Shown: positions 26,701 to 41,700, counted from the stretch's first letter. The stretch is 64,000 nucleotides of DNA from Pieris napi (GCF_905475465.1 NC_062238.1:7978501-8042500), one strand, 5' to 3'. Numbers and translations: made by a program. The notes: generated from the letters alone by a model not told the origin.

Positions 26701-29700
26701 TGTAAACAAAAAGTTTGATGCTCATTAGTGAATTCCGCAGTTTAGGTATAAAATTACATAGTAACTATTACGTAGTAAATATATATATATATACTAGCAA
26801 ACCGGCCAAGCGTTGCTGTGGCTAAGGTTTTTGTTATATTACATATTAGTAAACTATTCAAGGGAAACGGTAGGAGAACACCAGCCATGGGGACCACAAT
26901 GTTTTTTTGGTGGTTATCCCATTAAATTGTAACTTATGTGAAACGTTAGTACTTTCAACACAGCGCCATCTGTTAGAATTGTGACTATCAAATAATAAAC
27001 AAACATTTTGAAAAAAAATAAAAAAATATATAAATTGAGATGTAAGCTATCCTATCTTTTAAGTTGGATCAAACTACACACGGTGTGCAAATTTGATTGA
27101 TATCGGTTCGGTAGTTTAGGAGTCCATCGCGGACAAACAACGTGACACGTAATTTATATATATTAAGATATATACATACCTAACAGATTACGAACAAGAG
27201 AATATATGAGAGGTACATTCTACTTTCATATATATTTCAATAATAAATTAACTTAATACTATTTTTGTCTTATTATAATGTGTTAGCATTTTTTATTTCT
27301 TTAAACCGATTTTATCATTACTAACTATTATTGCGAAAGAAGAAACCTAATGAAGTCGCGAGAATCAGCTTCTTTGTTCTATAAAAATTAATATTCACAA
27401 ACAGGAACATCAGTTGTTTAATTTGTATGTAACATTAATTTCATGTACATAAATTAACAAGTACATACAAAATTTCATGTTGTTCTGTCAAGTGCTAGAT
27501 ATAATATTGCCCAGCTTTGGTTAATGTCACTGGTTATATTTTGTATGTACGGCTCTTTAAATAACATTGACAATGAAAGTATAATTTATAAAGTTATTTG
27601 GGAAACATTAATTTTATTTACAATCAAGTATACAGTATTTACGATTTTCTTTAAAGTAATAATACAAATTAAAAAGAAAATCAAATCAAATTTAAAAAGT
27701 TTGGTCCCTGTGGCAGTGTACCTCTGCTGGCCATAGGTAGACGGACCGCATGTTGCAGCCGATACCGACTGCTCTAAGCGGTCGCCGCACATCAATCTGC
27801 AGTTTCCATACTAAATTCATATCCGCAATACACGGACCGCTCGAGCAGTTCCTGAGCGGTCGGAGCAGTCTCTCTGCGGTCGAGTTTCGGCGTGCGGTCG
27901 ACTGCTTAGAGCTGCCGGACCCACCATACACGGACCGCTACAAGCGGTTGCTGCCGACCGCGCGCCTTTCCCACAAATAAAATACTAACTAATTCATCAA
28001 ATGAAACCACGGACATTCTAAAGTAGTTGACAAACTTTTAGTGTCTTCTCTCAGCTGGGGATACAAAGTATGAAATATTCCATGCTGTTCTCTTGATTGT
28101 AGTATTGCACGCACCCACATATTTCGGTGTCTTCTACGCCTACGCTTGCGTAATAATAGTACAAGTAGCAGTGATTCTTCATCGAAATCCATCTGTAAAT
28201 GAACTCGCATCAGTATTATTTTGCGGTCGAACACAATTGCTCCAAGCAGTCGTAGTCGACTGCATTGCGGTCTGTCTATGGTCAGCTTAACGCTGGCAGC
28301 GTTTCCTCACTGCATTACGATACTTATTCGTTGAGCCAGCAAAATGCCAGCTCTGGGGTCACCGGGACTATCTACTAGGCGCCAACTTAAACCTTTAATA
28401 AGCGCCAGTGCACTTGAACCCCACAGCCCAAGAGTCTACTCGAAAGGGAACAAAATCGAAGTTGGAAGAAAGACTTATATTTGTGCCGTTTATTGTTTTC
28501 TGCCTGCTCTGCGGCCGCCCCAACTGCTTGTCCGAAGAAGGTGAGACGGTGCAAACGTGTCCACACCAGTAGCATCCCATACTAAAGCCCGTCCCATTTA
28601 TCAAGGGATCAAAGACATTTCATCCGGCCGCTTGCCATCGTCTCTTGCGATGCCTGTTGGCTCCAAAATTGCTGGAACATTGACGGAGGCAAGAGAACGG
28701 CGTAAAATGTTGAGCGTGGCATCGCGAGAAAAACGACCAACAAATAACAACGCCAATATGATACAAATTTTACAGATATTAATCAAACAATCATGACGTT
28801 GACGGCTCATTGGTCTAGTGGTTAGTACCCCTGACTGCGAATCCATGGGTCCCGGGTTCGATCCCCGGCTGAGACAAACATCGATGTGATGAGCATTTGG
28901 TGTTGTGCTTAGGTCTTGGGTGTTTAAATATGTATTTATATGTCTATCTAGCTATAATATGTATGTATATCCGTTGTCTAGTACCCATAACACAAGCTTC
29001 ACCAGCTTAGCATGGGACTAGGTCAATTGGTGTGAATTGTCCAATAAAAAAATATAAAAAAGAATCAAAAAAGGTTTATGATCTGTATATAATATGTAGT
29101 TTATGTATACTTGGCAAATAAATGATGTATGGACAATTAATTTATCTGAATTATGAATTATACAACTGCGCCCGTACTCAGTAACTTCCAATAGCGACAG
29201 CGATACCGATTTAGGAGTTTATGTTAATGTTTATGCAAATTCGATGTGGTTCTCTTGGGATCACGCTAAACAAAAATGATTTGAATGAAAAACTTGCATA
29301 TTGTATGTGAATTTCCATTGCAGTATTGCTATTTTCCTTGAGTAGCGGTTTTCCCTATTTTGCGGTTTTTCTTATAGTTTCGATTTTATAATAATCACGT
29401 TTAGAATACATTTATTTAACATACCTACTGCTAGGGATTTATATTTAATTTAACGACGATCAAAGCAGAAATAAGTAGTAGATACCAATTTAAAAAATCC
29501 GATGTCACGAGGGTAGTTCTATATTTCGCAATAACATTTAAATATAGAATGTCCATTTTATGTCATCATAACGGTTTCCATGGATACTAAATCGGTCTCA
29601 TTTCGCTGTTTTAACGCAGTTAGGAAACGTCAGCTAATTTTACGACGTTCTTATCTGCGACGGTTTTTAAATTCCTTCTATTTTGAATCATTATGTGAGA

Positions 29701-32700
29701 CATTCTTTGGGTTGTGTATAACATCTTTTATACCAATCTTTGAATTTATTTAATTTATCATACAAAATGTATGTACTTACATGTATCACGCGTATGCAAC
29801 CTAATATGTAGTAAATTGTGATGATAGTCTAGTCGCTGTAGTATTTCTAATCACGTCGCAGCAATTCGGGCCGGTCGGCCGTCACAAACATTTGGCGTGC
29901 TTCCCGCAAATAGGGCTGACTATTTTGAGAATACACGCAAAGGCAGACATAAAATGGCATAAAAAAGCTATAGAGCATTGAAAAATGATACTTTGTCTAC
30001 TACACTTTTTTACCTTATTTGTTTATCATAGAGGGAATCTGTTCGCAGTAGTCATGTTTTTTTTCTATGAAACCGTAAAGTGATACCGCCGCCCATAGTC
30101 ACATTATCAAAAGGCTCGCAAATGCGTTGCTCGCCTTAGTCGACCCTAAGTCGAATTGGTTCGACAAAACTTCTGTGGGTAGTTGGTTCTACATAGTGGT
30201 GGTGCGCGGCAACTACTGCCTTAAAAACGCTTAGTTGTGGAACTTTGGCGTCAAGGTGATGCGGGTGAAATTTTAAATTCTGCCTTGACGTCCGATAATG
30301 AAACTCAGCTGCTAGTATTAATCCGAACAACTACTCTAAACACACTCCTCATGAGAGTAATGAGTAACAAAATAAATATTCTAACAAAACCACAAGGCAT
30401 ATCTTAATATAAATAAATTACGTATCACGTTGATTGTCCGCTATGGACTCCTAAACTACCGAACCGATATCAATCAAATTTGCACACCGTGTGTAGTTTG
30501 ATCCAACTTAAAAGATAGGATAGCTTACATCTCAATTTATACCTGCAATATTATTTTATTGCAAAATATTTGTTTATTATTTGAAAGTCACAATTCTAAC
30601 AGATGGCGCTGTTGAAAGTACCAACGTTTCACATAAGCTACAATTTAATGGCGTAACCACCAAAAAAGCATGGTGGTCCCCATGACTGGTGTTCTCCTAC
30701 CGTTTCCCTTGAATAGTTTGCTACTATCTGATATAACAAAAACCTTAGCCACAGCAACGCTTGGCCGGTCTGCTAGTATGATATATGTATATTCTTAATA
30801 AAGGTAAGAAATAAGAAATATTTTTAAGAATTAAAAAAGTTAACATGAACAATGTTCGGTAAACACGATATGTTATTTGTTTTTATCATAAATATTTGTA
30901 CAAAATATAGTTAACAACCCTAGTTAAGCACCAGACCCTAAGATATGCTCCCTCACTCACGACCCTCCATGCGGGGGATAGACTCACACATACAAACCCA
31001 TACCAGTCATAATATTCTGCATTTTTGACCCGCATATGAACGTCATTTTTAATCTACTCTGTGTAAGTATATGACGTTGACATTTTGTAAAAATAATTAG
31101 TCTGTTAACATAGATATAATAAATTAATGAAACGAAATGAATTTTTGAAGTGAAACTTCTTTATCGGGGTTGGAAAAAAATGTAGTGTAACATTTTTTCG
31201 TTGTGTCACATTTTTCCGTTACGCGCCATCTTTTGAAGTGAAACTTCTTTATCGACGTATGGGAGAAATTTTGTAGCAGGTTACGCGCCATGTTGCTTTT
31301 TGAAGTCAAACTTCTTTATCGGCCATGGAAAAATATTTACACACATTTGTCACACTTTTCGGTTACGCGCCATCTTTTTCTTGTCCCTACCACGGTTGAT
31401 CCGAAGAGATTCGAAGCCATTAGTAACAAAAATATATAATAACGATAACAATGATAGTAATACTAATAATTCTATTACAATTAATGAAATTCTGTAATAA
31501 TCTTAGTACTACATAGTAGTAGGTACAGTAATAAGTTAAAATGAAATAATTGTATTTGTATTCATGTCTATGATAATAAAAGCCTTTTGTTAAACTTTAT
31601 CTAATTTAACTTTATTTAACCAATTTCTGTAAAGTTGCATACCTATAGTAGATCATTTTTCGAAAAATAAGGTCATAAAGAAGTTTCACCTCTTACGTGT
31701 GTACACCTAGTACACGCACACATTTTTTTTTATTTGGTTGTCGTTAACCTACGTGGTTCCTTTTGTTGTGGGACATTTAGCTGTAAAAGACTTTTCTATG
31801 CCACTTCAATTAAACTCGCTCTAGTGGGCTGCGGCCGCTGTTACTATTTTTAAGTTACGCTTCACTACATCTACGCAATAACAACACGTTGCGTTTCGTC
31901 GCGGTCGCGTAGTTATTATTCTAGGATGGCGACGATATTTAACTGCCCTAGATTAGACTTGGAAATGAAAAATAAAAAATAACGACTAACACAAACGAGC
32001 TTTAGTTAAACTTTAACGTAAAAGTTTTTTTATAACTTTTGGTCGCAAGCTTTTGCGGAAAACGATTATTCGGAAAATCCTAGGGGCTCTAGCGCCATTG
32101 GGCGTCGGATAAACCCTTTTCTTCAGCGCGCGAGATACTAGGCTATCAGAAGTTGGCGGGAGGTGTGTTGAAGTGTCCACGCATTGTACCACTACGTGCG
32201 AGTGAGAAACTCTTACGGTTGGAATGCTAAAGAAAGAAAAGGACGGCTATATTCCGCTTTGAAGGTCAACTGATAGGCGTACGACGAAGGCTACAGAGTA
32301 GTTATAGTTATCACAGACGTACAGAAAAATGTGCTTATTGTAAATAAAATAATATTTATAGTATAAATATTAATAGTAATTATAATTTGTACAATATATG
32401 ATTTTAAACATTTGTGGTTGTGGTATTGTAAATATGCTTTAGAAAAAAAATACTTAAATCATTAAGCAAATTTATAGTAAAATGTTTAATTTTAAGTCAG
32501 ACATTATTGTTCTGTAATTAAAAAAATGTTTGTATTATCTCAATAAATATATGTAATATTTAATAACTGTATCCAACAGTACTCTGTGCTATTACGGCAA
32601 AGACGTACGCTTGTATATGTGGGAGTGAGATAGCGATACCAGCACGTGGTATTGCGTCGTAATTGTTGTTTTGCTCCGCGTGTCTCTGATGCTCCGGTAA

Positions 32701-35700
32701 TACGACTGTGGGCTGTTTCGTAAGACGTGATTGTGTTAAAAAATTTCTGATAATTTTTCAAAAACCGCTTATTATCCATGTAACCCGTCGACGAAACTAA
32801 TAACGTGTCTATTTATGTTGGGTCCGCAAATTTAAAAAAATCAAATCTCACACAAACAAAGAGTTCCATTGAAAAAGTGTTGTTCAAACTCGGAATAATA
32901 TACCTAAGGTTTGTTGTTTCCTTCCATTCCTTTTTGTACTCTAAAACATCGCATAACATTGCGCTCGCGCACATTCATAATGCGCTACACAATTAAAAAT
33001 ATCAATACATACTTTGTGATTTTGTTCTATAACGGCTTAATTTTATGTTTGCTTAGTCACAAAATAGGCTATTTGACGAGATTTCAAAAGTCATTTCAGA
33101 TTTGGTTATAAAAAAAGCTATACAAATTGTTAATTCCGTTATAAAATTCATAATTTGGCGGGTTCTTAATCCCGCCAAAACGCGTCACTAGGCAAGATGG
33201 CGTCGTATTAGTTCCTGTGACGTTACCACGCTTGTAAAGTCAAACGTCAAAATTTAACAGATGACCGATGTTCAAAAATCAATATTTTTAATAATGTTTT
33301 TGATAAATTAAAGATTAATTTATATTTTTCTATAACGCTTTTTAAAATCATGTCTTATACAGATTACAATAACACTTTTCTCACTGTCCAAATCTTATTG
33401 GTGTCTTTTGTGCGCCGTTATTTAGATATAATATTAATTCTTGTTTGTAAAAACATCGAAATTCATACCGCAATATGTCTGAAAGAGACGTAGTCGACTG
33501 ATTAATCATTAATTAGCTTGACGTATGCGATTACGAAAAGTATGTTTAAGTAGGTAAGTTTGGGCCTCAGACTTCTACATATATATATATATATATCTGT
33601 TTCGTGATCATTTGTTTTTTTTTCTAATAGGCGGTTAATAAAAGGAAACTTGAATATTTTGACATGTCTTACGTAACATAAAAGGCCGGGAACGCACTTG
33701 CGAGATCTCAGACATTGAAAGTGTCCAAGCGGCGGTAATCACTTAATATCTGTTTTTTCTAATAGGCAGGTCATGGGGCCGTTCAAGTATTATGTAAGCA
33801 GTTTTACTGAAATTTATCCCCCCTCCCCCTCTTGTCAGCAAAAGTAAGCAATACTCTCAAAAATAATAGTAGGTACATAAACGTACTAATTTTTTGTAGG
33901 AATCCTCGAAAATGCATTTCACTTTCAACCATAGACAATGTGTGGGTAATATGTGTAAAAAAGTAAATAATTACTGTTGACGTAATCACCAAATAAGAAA
34001 CTCAAAGACCCTACCTATACCTAGTGCTTACGTAAAACTTGCACGGCCCCATGTGCCTGACACACGCCGTCGACTTTTTGGATCTAAGCCATGCTGCTTT
34101 CCTTCATCATACGAGCGTGTAAAGTCGTATAAAGTCTATGGGTGCACAGCCAAGAATGATAGCCGTACCCTTGAAGCCAATACTGCTCTATCGCTACTAA
34201 TACCTTACTAATAAGGGTACCTTCTATAAACCTCCTGACGGGTTTCATACAAAAGACCCGTTACATTCTCTAGGCCGGATTAGGGTTAATTAACAATGAA
34301 TTGTGTATTCGGAATAAAAGGTAAGGATTTTATTAGTATTGTCTAGTTTACGACTGATTTACGTATCCAAATAAAAATCAATAGGTGACATAAAAATTAT
34401 AGAATTTCGTTACATAGATCGAGAGTGGGTTTTAAAAATTGTTATTTGATTTTGATTTTGATTATGATATATTTTTATCATTCTTCTTTTTAACTTCCCG
34501 CTAAGAAAATTGAAAATTTTCGAAAATCGAGTTTTTAACAGATTTTGACGTTTTGAGGTTCTAGGAAGCCTCCCCGAATGTTTCCGCGGAATTTAAATAG
34601 TAAATAGCCATAAACCATCTAGGAAAAATTTCGCATCGAATGGCAGTAGTTTCATGTCGATACGATCAGTGGTTTAGGCGTGAAGGAGCCTCAAACGAAG
34701 ATAATTTTTCTTTATATATACTGAGATACAACCTCAATTTTATTTAGGTATTAATGCTTCTATTAAAAGTAGAAAACATCGCCCAACATTGTTACACGAT
34801 TGGTCGTGGTCGTTGGTCGTTTGAGATCCAGGCTGAAGTCCGGCTATCACAAAACAGACCCTTGTACTAGAGACCCTAGTCCTGGGAAAGACTATTCAGG
34901 CATAAGCTCGCCAAACAGCCAGAGCTGACCTATCAAAGACCTTCAAGTCAACAGCGTTTAAAATATTTCAATTTAATCTTGATACCTCAAAGGCTAGACC
35001 TTTAGAACCAATAAATAACGGAGAAATTTGAACAACAGTTAATTTAGGACGATAGCTAAACTTGTTCTTAAAAGTATCTTAATACGTATTCTTACCCTAT
35101 GAATTCGAACCAGTAGTTTCTGAGATTAGCGAATGCATAATCTTACTGAAAAATACAGCTTTCTTGTGTACGGTTTAACGATAAAAAAAAAGAAACCTAT
35201 AACAATCTTACTAGATAGATAGATACTTTGAGATATGTATAAAATAAATAAAGCCTCTCTTGCCGTAATTACAAATCAAGCAGTTTTATATATTTAGCTA
35301 ATTAATATAAGACATAGATTTTTAGATATGCGATAAAGACTTATTAATTAATTGAAGATTATAATGCGATTAGAGTAAGTTTCTTTTCGGTTACTAACAA
35401 AAAGAATTCAATTAGATTTTTTTGAATTTTTATCGTTTAATCGTTGTTTTTTGATAACATCCCAATCTGCAGAAAAGGAACTAGCGTGGCGGTTATGCGG
35501 ATATGACAGTGAGTGTCAAATGTCTAACTTGGCGTGTTTATTGACATGTGACATTGTAAATAAATAAAAGCCTGTTTAGTTTGGGAGCGTTCAAGTATTA
35601 CGTAACGCAATTTTTGGAGATTATTGACCCCCCCCCCATGTAACTCGCCGTAACGTTTTTCAGTACCCAAGTATAGTAAAACGTTTCGTGACCACCTAGT

Positions 35701-38700
35701 GACTCTTTAGTTACTATTATGGGGTGTAAGTCGAAAATAATATTAACAATAACGCGTAATTCGATCCCCGCCCCGCATCGTAACGTTTTACAAAAGGACC
35801 CCCCCCCCCCTCCCAAAATTCGTTACGTAATACTTGAACGCTCCCTAATTCCAATCATGATAAAAATAATAATATACCTACAGCTTACATTTTATACATT
35901 ATTTTTATCTTGTCATCCTATTCTATATCCTAGCTTCCTTCAGTAGGTACCGACGATCGGAACCCCTTCACGGATAAAGGCCTCCTTTGACTTTTTCCAA
36001 CAGACTCTGTCTATGTCTTTCTTTCTCCATTCGCTTCCTGCTACCGCTTCTATTTCTCCTATCCACCTTTTTTGGGCGCCCTCTACTCCGTCTTCCCCTT
36101 GGTCCTTTAACATAATTATTATCGTACTATAAAGACGTAATAGTGTTGTTGGTAACAGGTATTTTTGCGCTGTAGCGACGTCAAAAACTTCTCTTTCCGT
36201 TTACATTATTAACGATGTTCGCTAATATGTGCAATTCCTGAATATTGTTATAATGTATGAAAATACAATCTATTGTTTATATATGATTTTTTGACTTAGA
36301 TTTAGCAAAACTAAACAATGATTCTTCGTCACACAGTTATTTATGCCAGGTTCTTCTGCAATCAGACAATATGCGTAATAAGTGTTATTGATTACACTTC
36401 ATTGTACGTATATTTTTGCGTTACTGTGAATATTCATGTTTCAATTTATATTGTATATATTATTAATTAAAACCATACACAAAAATACCTTATTAAAGTA
36501 ATTTTTCCTATGATAATTAGTCCGTAATTCATGATTTTATGCCTTTTAGTGCACGACTCAAAATCCTGAATGATGAATATTTACGATGTTATTACGTAAT
36601 CATCGAACATTGCGTTTCGTTGCAGATACAGCGCAGACAGCCATGACGGTGGGCGTGGCCAATGTGTTGTGCGACGATCGCTCCGCCCCTTTGGCGTGGC
36701 CTACCCCTGCGCCCGCACCTACCGCACCCCTCTGGCAGTACCCAGGTAAACACCTACTACTGATTCATGCTCGCCTGGTAACTCCGCGCCAACTGCGGTG
36801 CGAGAGCGCGGTTTTGGCGGTGTCAGCCGCTTGCGATTTAAGAACAACACCTTCTACAGTGTTATGTCAGTTTGGTATTGGCATTGCAACTGAGACAACG
36901 ACGCTCATTCCCTGATGGCATTTTAAAAACTATTTAAAAAAAATAGTTTTGTTGTTTTTGTTTTATGAATTTAGGTATAAAAGTAAGATATTCATATATT
37001 ATATCAATTATTAACTTACATTAAAAAATAAAATAAATGTTTCAATTAATATTTTTTTTATTCATACCGACATGAATACGCGAGACAAACCAAGTACCAT
37101 CACCTAACAGCGACCCAATTTATTTTTTTGCCCAACACTCGATCCCGTTTATTACGGCCACCGGTTTCTTTCATGGAGGGTTTTGTTTCTCTCTTGTTTC
37201 GTGACTAGCGCGCGCCCGCGGTTCCATTCACGTGGAAGGCGACTGCCATTATTGGTTTTTTTATTTTCTACTAACAGCAATTAGGATTTTAATGGTCGTA
37301 TTAAATTTCTTTCCAGCTTTGTTATGATTTTATGCTCAATGTTTTGGACACCATTAGTTAGAATCGGAACTGACAATCACAAATGTGTTGTATTGTGATA
37401 GTAATAGCTGCCTGCAAACGCATCCTAACTGATAAAAAGGAAAATTAATTTGTCTACAAGTGTCAAATCGCATAAAAAAAAAATATCTTTCCGAGTACCT
37501 ACCTACCTATATAAATAAAACTATCAACTTTCACTTTGCTTTAACACGTCAAAATAAGTAGGTACGGAATTTTCCGTGTTTGTGATCTATCTATACTATA
37601 TCTTAGTTAAGGAATGTTTATTTATACATAATGACCCGAAAACGATATTCATTATTCATAAGTTGAATAAGTTTAGAGTTTAAGACTTTATTGTAACTAA
37701 AAAAAGGTTACAACACGTATTCGTCGTAGTTGTAAACTTCAAAACCCATCGCTAGCCGTAGCAACCGCCAAATCGTTTCCCACACGGAACTCGTGTCACT
37801 CCCAACACATAAATTATCCATCATCCGAAAAAACAAAAAGCGTCGTAAAAACTCATTTATCGATAACCACTCTCGACTGCAGGCAGCCCTAAACACTTTG
37901 CCGCCTACTTAGCTCCGCCTCATTCTTGCGTCTCGACCAATGAAAGCCGAGAACGCAAAGAAGGCAGGACGAGATCGGTGCCCGCCTTCACCAATTTTAG
38001 TGTTGTATTAGTTTTTTTCATAATGGCGATTATCGTTAGTGCTTACGGATTGACACCTCACGCGATCTTAAGTAACACAGTTGCTTTAGCGTGACAGAAG
38101 AAAAAATATTTTCTCTTTGAAGGCATTCGGTTTTCCGCTCGGAAAGTTTTTTGATGGACGTCGGATTAATTGCACAGTAGAACCCAGCCAGTCGTAGTTA
38201 CCAGGATTATATTATTCATAAATTTCTAATAAATATTTGTTTTTTTTATAAACAGAATGTTAATGAAATGAATATTGTTATGAATCGAAACTGATAACAA
38301 ACCTTAAAGATTTTTAAGATGACAGGAAAATGCCTTTCCCAATTATCAATCTTATTGTCATGAAAAAAAAAAATGTTTGTAGATACTATTGATTTATCTG
38401 TTATATGTAGTAAATAGTGCAACTTAGCTACAAACGAAAAAAAAAAACGTTTTTTTTTTACACTTGATCTTTTGTAAAGCTAATTATTTTTTTACTGAAT
38501 GGTTAAGTAAATCCCAATAAAAACTCTGTCCCAATGACAGTGGGAGCATACCGTTGTAATCTGTGTCAGAACACATACGCGCCAATGCAACATATATTAA
38601 CATTTTATGATATCTATGGTTAAAAATATTATGTAGGTAGTTAATGAAATTTTCTATCTGTAAATTTTCATAGTGACAAATAACAGATCGCACTTTGTTC

Positions 38701-41700
38701 GACTTAGTTTTGATAAAGTAAGTAAATGTAGTGTAATAAGCGCAAACCATTGCGCAACTGATTCTTACTAATCTCTAGGTAGGGTTACTTAGGGTTGGGG
38801 ATCCAAAGCCTTTGGTTCGCAAGTACGTTAGGGCTATCAACCATAAATAAATATAAGTTTAGTAAAAATATAAAATATTCATCCAGACAAAACTGTACAT
38901 GAGCAAGTCAAAAAACCTAAATGATTTTTACATTTACTGTTGTCAAGGGCGCAGAACGAACGAGAAGAACTCTTCATCAGTCTATTCTCTTCTGTTTATA
39001 TCGATACGATGTGCGTCAAAGATTTGCTTTAGTTGCATTAAAAACGACATTTCCTATGCGATTCCCACACAAATGAAGTCACGACCAGTTTAATCGGCTC
39101 TAGCGGCTAATAAATTATTTATTAGAACTGAACAATGCTTTGAATTGATTACAGCTCCGGAAACTTTTTGATCTAATCGCTCGTTTGTCTCTCTAAAATA
39201 TTCTGTCTTTGTTAACGTTACGACGTAAAAGTAGTTTATACTCTGATTTTTTATTCTGTAGAATTCTGACATTTCATAAGTGTTGCTACTAAAAATGTTC
39301 TCCACTGAAAAAGGGACAAATTTGACCCATTTGAGGGCAAAAAAAATTGCTACGTATTTTTTATGTTTTACCTACAAAAATCTTAATACATATTTACTTA
39401 CTCAAGCGACCTAATACAAAAATAACATAGGTATGTATATATCACGAACAATATATCGAATGAACTTTAATTACTTAATTTTATTTTATTTTTACGTTTA
39501 TAATTATGTTTGCCGAGTCAGCTAGTAATCTGTAATTGCTTAGTTGTGAAAGGGTATTCGCTTTTATTTCTTTTTCCTTTAGAGTTTAAAAAAAAATGTA
39601 AATAGAGGCAAACAGGCAGGAGGCTCACCTGATGTTAAGTGATACCGCCACGCATGGACACTCATATTGCCAGAAGGCTCGCGAGTGCGCAAGGGCCTTT
39701 CAACAGTGACAGTATTTTCGAACCATTAAAAGTAATTGTGTACATGCTTCCGTATCCTCATAATCCCTTTATAATGTGGATAAGGAATTGAATGTATAAA
39801 GGAAATAGACCTGTTAGAAACCTGTACAAACGATGGAGTAGGTTCCATTTCCCACATTAACATTCCTACACGCTCCTCTCCGGAAACGCGCTACAGAATA
39901 CTAATTATTCCCGCGATGATCCCACCTGTATAGGCAATTTAAAATTTAATTAGGTTCGGCTTTTAGTGGTTAAACCACAATTTCTATCTCCAAAATATCG
40001 TGGTGAGATAAAACCATGGACAAGAGAAGTCGTGAAATAACAAAACGATTATTTTGTTACTTTCCAGGCCTTTGTCAAATATTGTTTTATAATTTGCTTT
40101 AAACTGCGCTTTGAGACTTATTTCGGCAGTCTTAATTTAAATGACAATAAATACCTTTTAAAAACATTCACAGTATTGAATTACAATTTAAATATTTGTA
40201 CAAATACCGGCAAACTTCTTGAGCATTAAACAAGGGAGTGGGGGAAAGTTTGCGCATTGTACGCAGTGCGCAAACGTCAACTTGTTCAAGATGCTTGCCG
40301 GTATCTGTAATTATTGGTCTTGTTTTCTGATAATTAATTGTATTAAGCTATAATAAAATTATTTATATACTTTAATTTATTACTTGGCCTACCCTTTGGG
40401 CGAATTTTATCCCCGGCCCGTGGAAAATATAAACTAATATATTGTAGACAAAGTTCTATATTATGTTTTATTTGAAGTTCTTTGAGTTTCCTTAATTTAG
40501 CTAAATTTTACAAGCTACTCATTAGGTTGACTGTAGTCGTTTTTATAAATTGATTTTTACGTTAGTGTAGTGTCGGTGAGTTGTCTATGGTGAAATAGAC
40601 AACAAAACTCTGTGTTGTCTGTTGCTTGTTTTCTATTTCTTAATGTTGAATGTTAATGTTTTAATAATGCTCTAAAGTTCGCTAGACTATAATTATAATG
40701 CTTATTAAAATAATGTTACTTTTCATGTAATCTCCTCAAGACAGGAGTTTTCATTTTGAAGACAGAGCCTTTTTGATGTAACATTATAAGTTTTAATTAT
40801 TTCATAACACCTTTAATACAGGTGTTTAGTATTCCGTCGTGTACCGCGTGAATTCATTAACATTTCAACAATACAGTGTGGTGCCGACTCGTAATTATAC
40901 GCAATTTATAGTAATGTCTAGAAGCACGCTTATTTCCTGTTTTAGGTATTAATTTCTTGATAAATTTACACGATAATGCCTATTTATTTATTATATTTGT
41001 TGATCCGATTATTTATATGAAATGTCATTTTTGAAATTTATTAAAAAACGTCACGAAGAAGTGCATCGTTTTTGTCAAAGAAAAGGGAGAGAGCGATTGG
41101 GACAGATTGAGAGAGAGTGAGAAGGGCGAGAAATTCTATTTTAAAATTAAAATTTCGTAAAGAGAATTTATGAAATAAATGTATTATGCAAATTAAATTT
41201 ATGCAAAATAATTTATTGAAATCTCAAATGACGTACCTATTGTAAATTAAAATGCCACGTGTTTTTATTATCAAAGAAATAAATTTATTATTTGTATTAA
41301 TTTTCGACACTTTTAATATTTTAATGACAATTAAATTCATTAAATTCCTAACATATCTTCCTTTTATCAGCATTATTTTGAAAAACTAAAGTTTTAGATT
41401 TGTATAAATATAAACAATAGTTAAAAATTAGTTTGACAAAGAAGTTTCACTTCTGATACACTTTTTTTTATAAATGTGTCTATTGTGTATTGCCAAAAAA
41501 AAAATAGTCCAAAATACAAACATTGTCAAATTTTCTAACTAACTATGCCAATTTTCGTCAATCCCTATAAAGCAATCTATTTTATGGAAGACAAAATAAT
41601 TGCAACCGCACGGCCACTGTTGCCGGCATTACGGCAAATTTTTTTACTGAGATATGTATCACAAATTATTTAATCAAACTATCAAGTCTTGATTACTTGT

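Larger units (their letters stand above)
33550..34195 (-). repeat. tRNA-derived SINE, family A, with two later insertions
   Basis: Distal tail at 33550-33634 and proximal part at 34051-34195 bracket a LINE 3' tail (33637-33750) and an M2 MITE (33775-34050). The sequence tgttttt...ctaataggc occurs on both sides of the LINE tail, as a target-site duplication would. Confidence 0.7.

Noticed and set aside
31147..31330. Short direct repeats as a CRISPR-like array
   Set aside because: Only three copies, with unequal related spacers, in a eukaryotic intron; they are transposon ends.
36586..36915. 109-codon open frame treated as a single gene
   Set aside because: Only 36626-36745 is coding as wge exon 7; the rest reads through the donor into intron 7.
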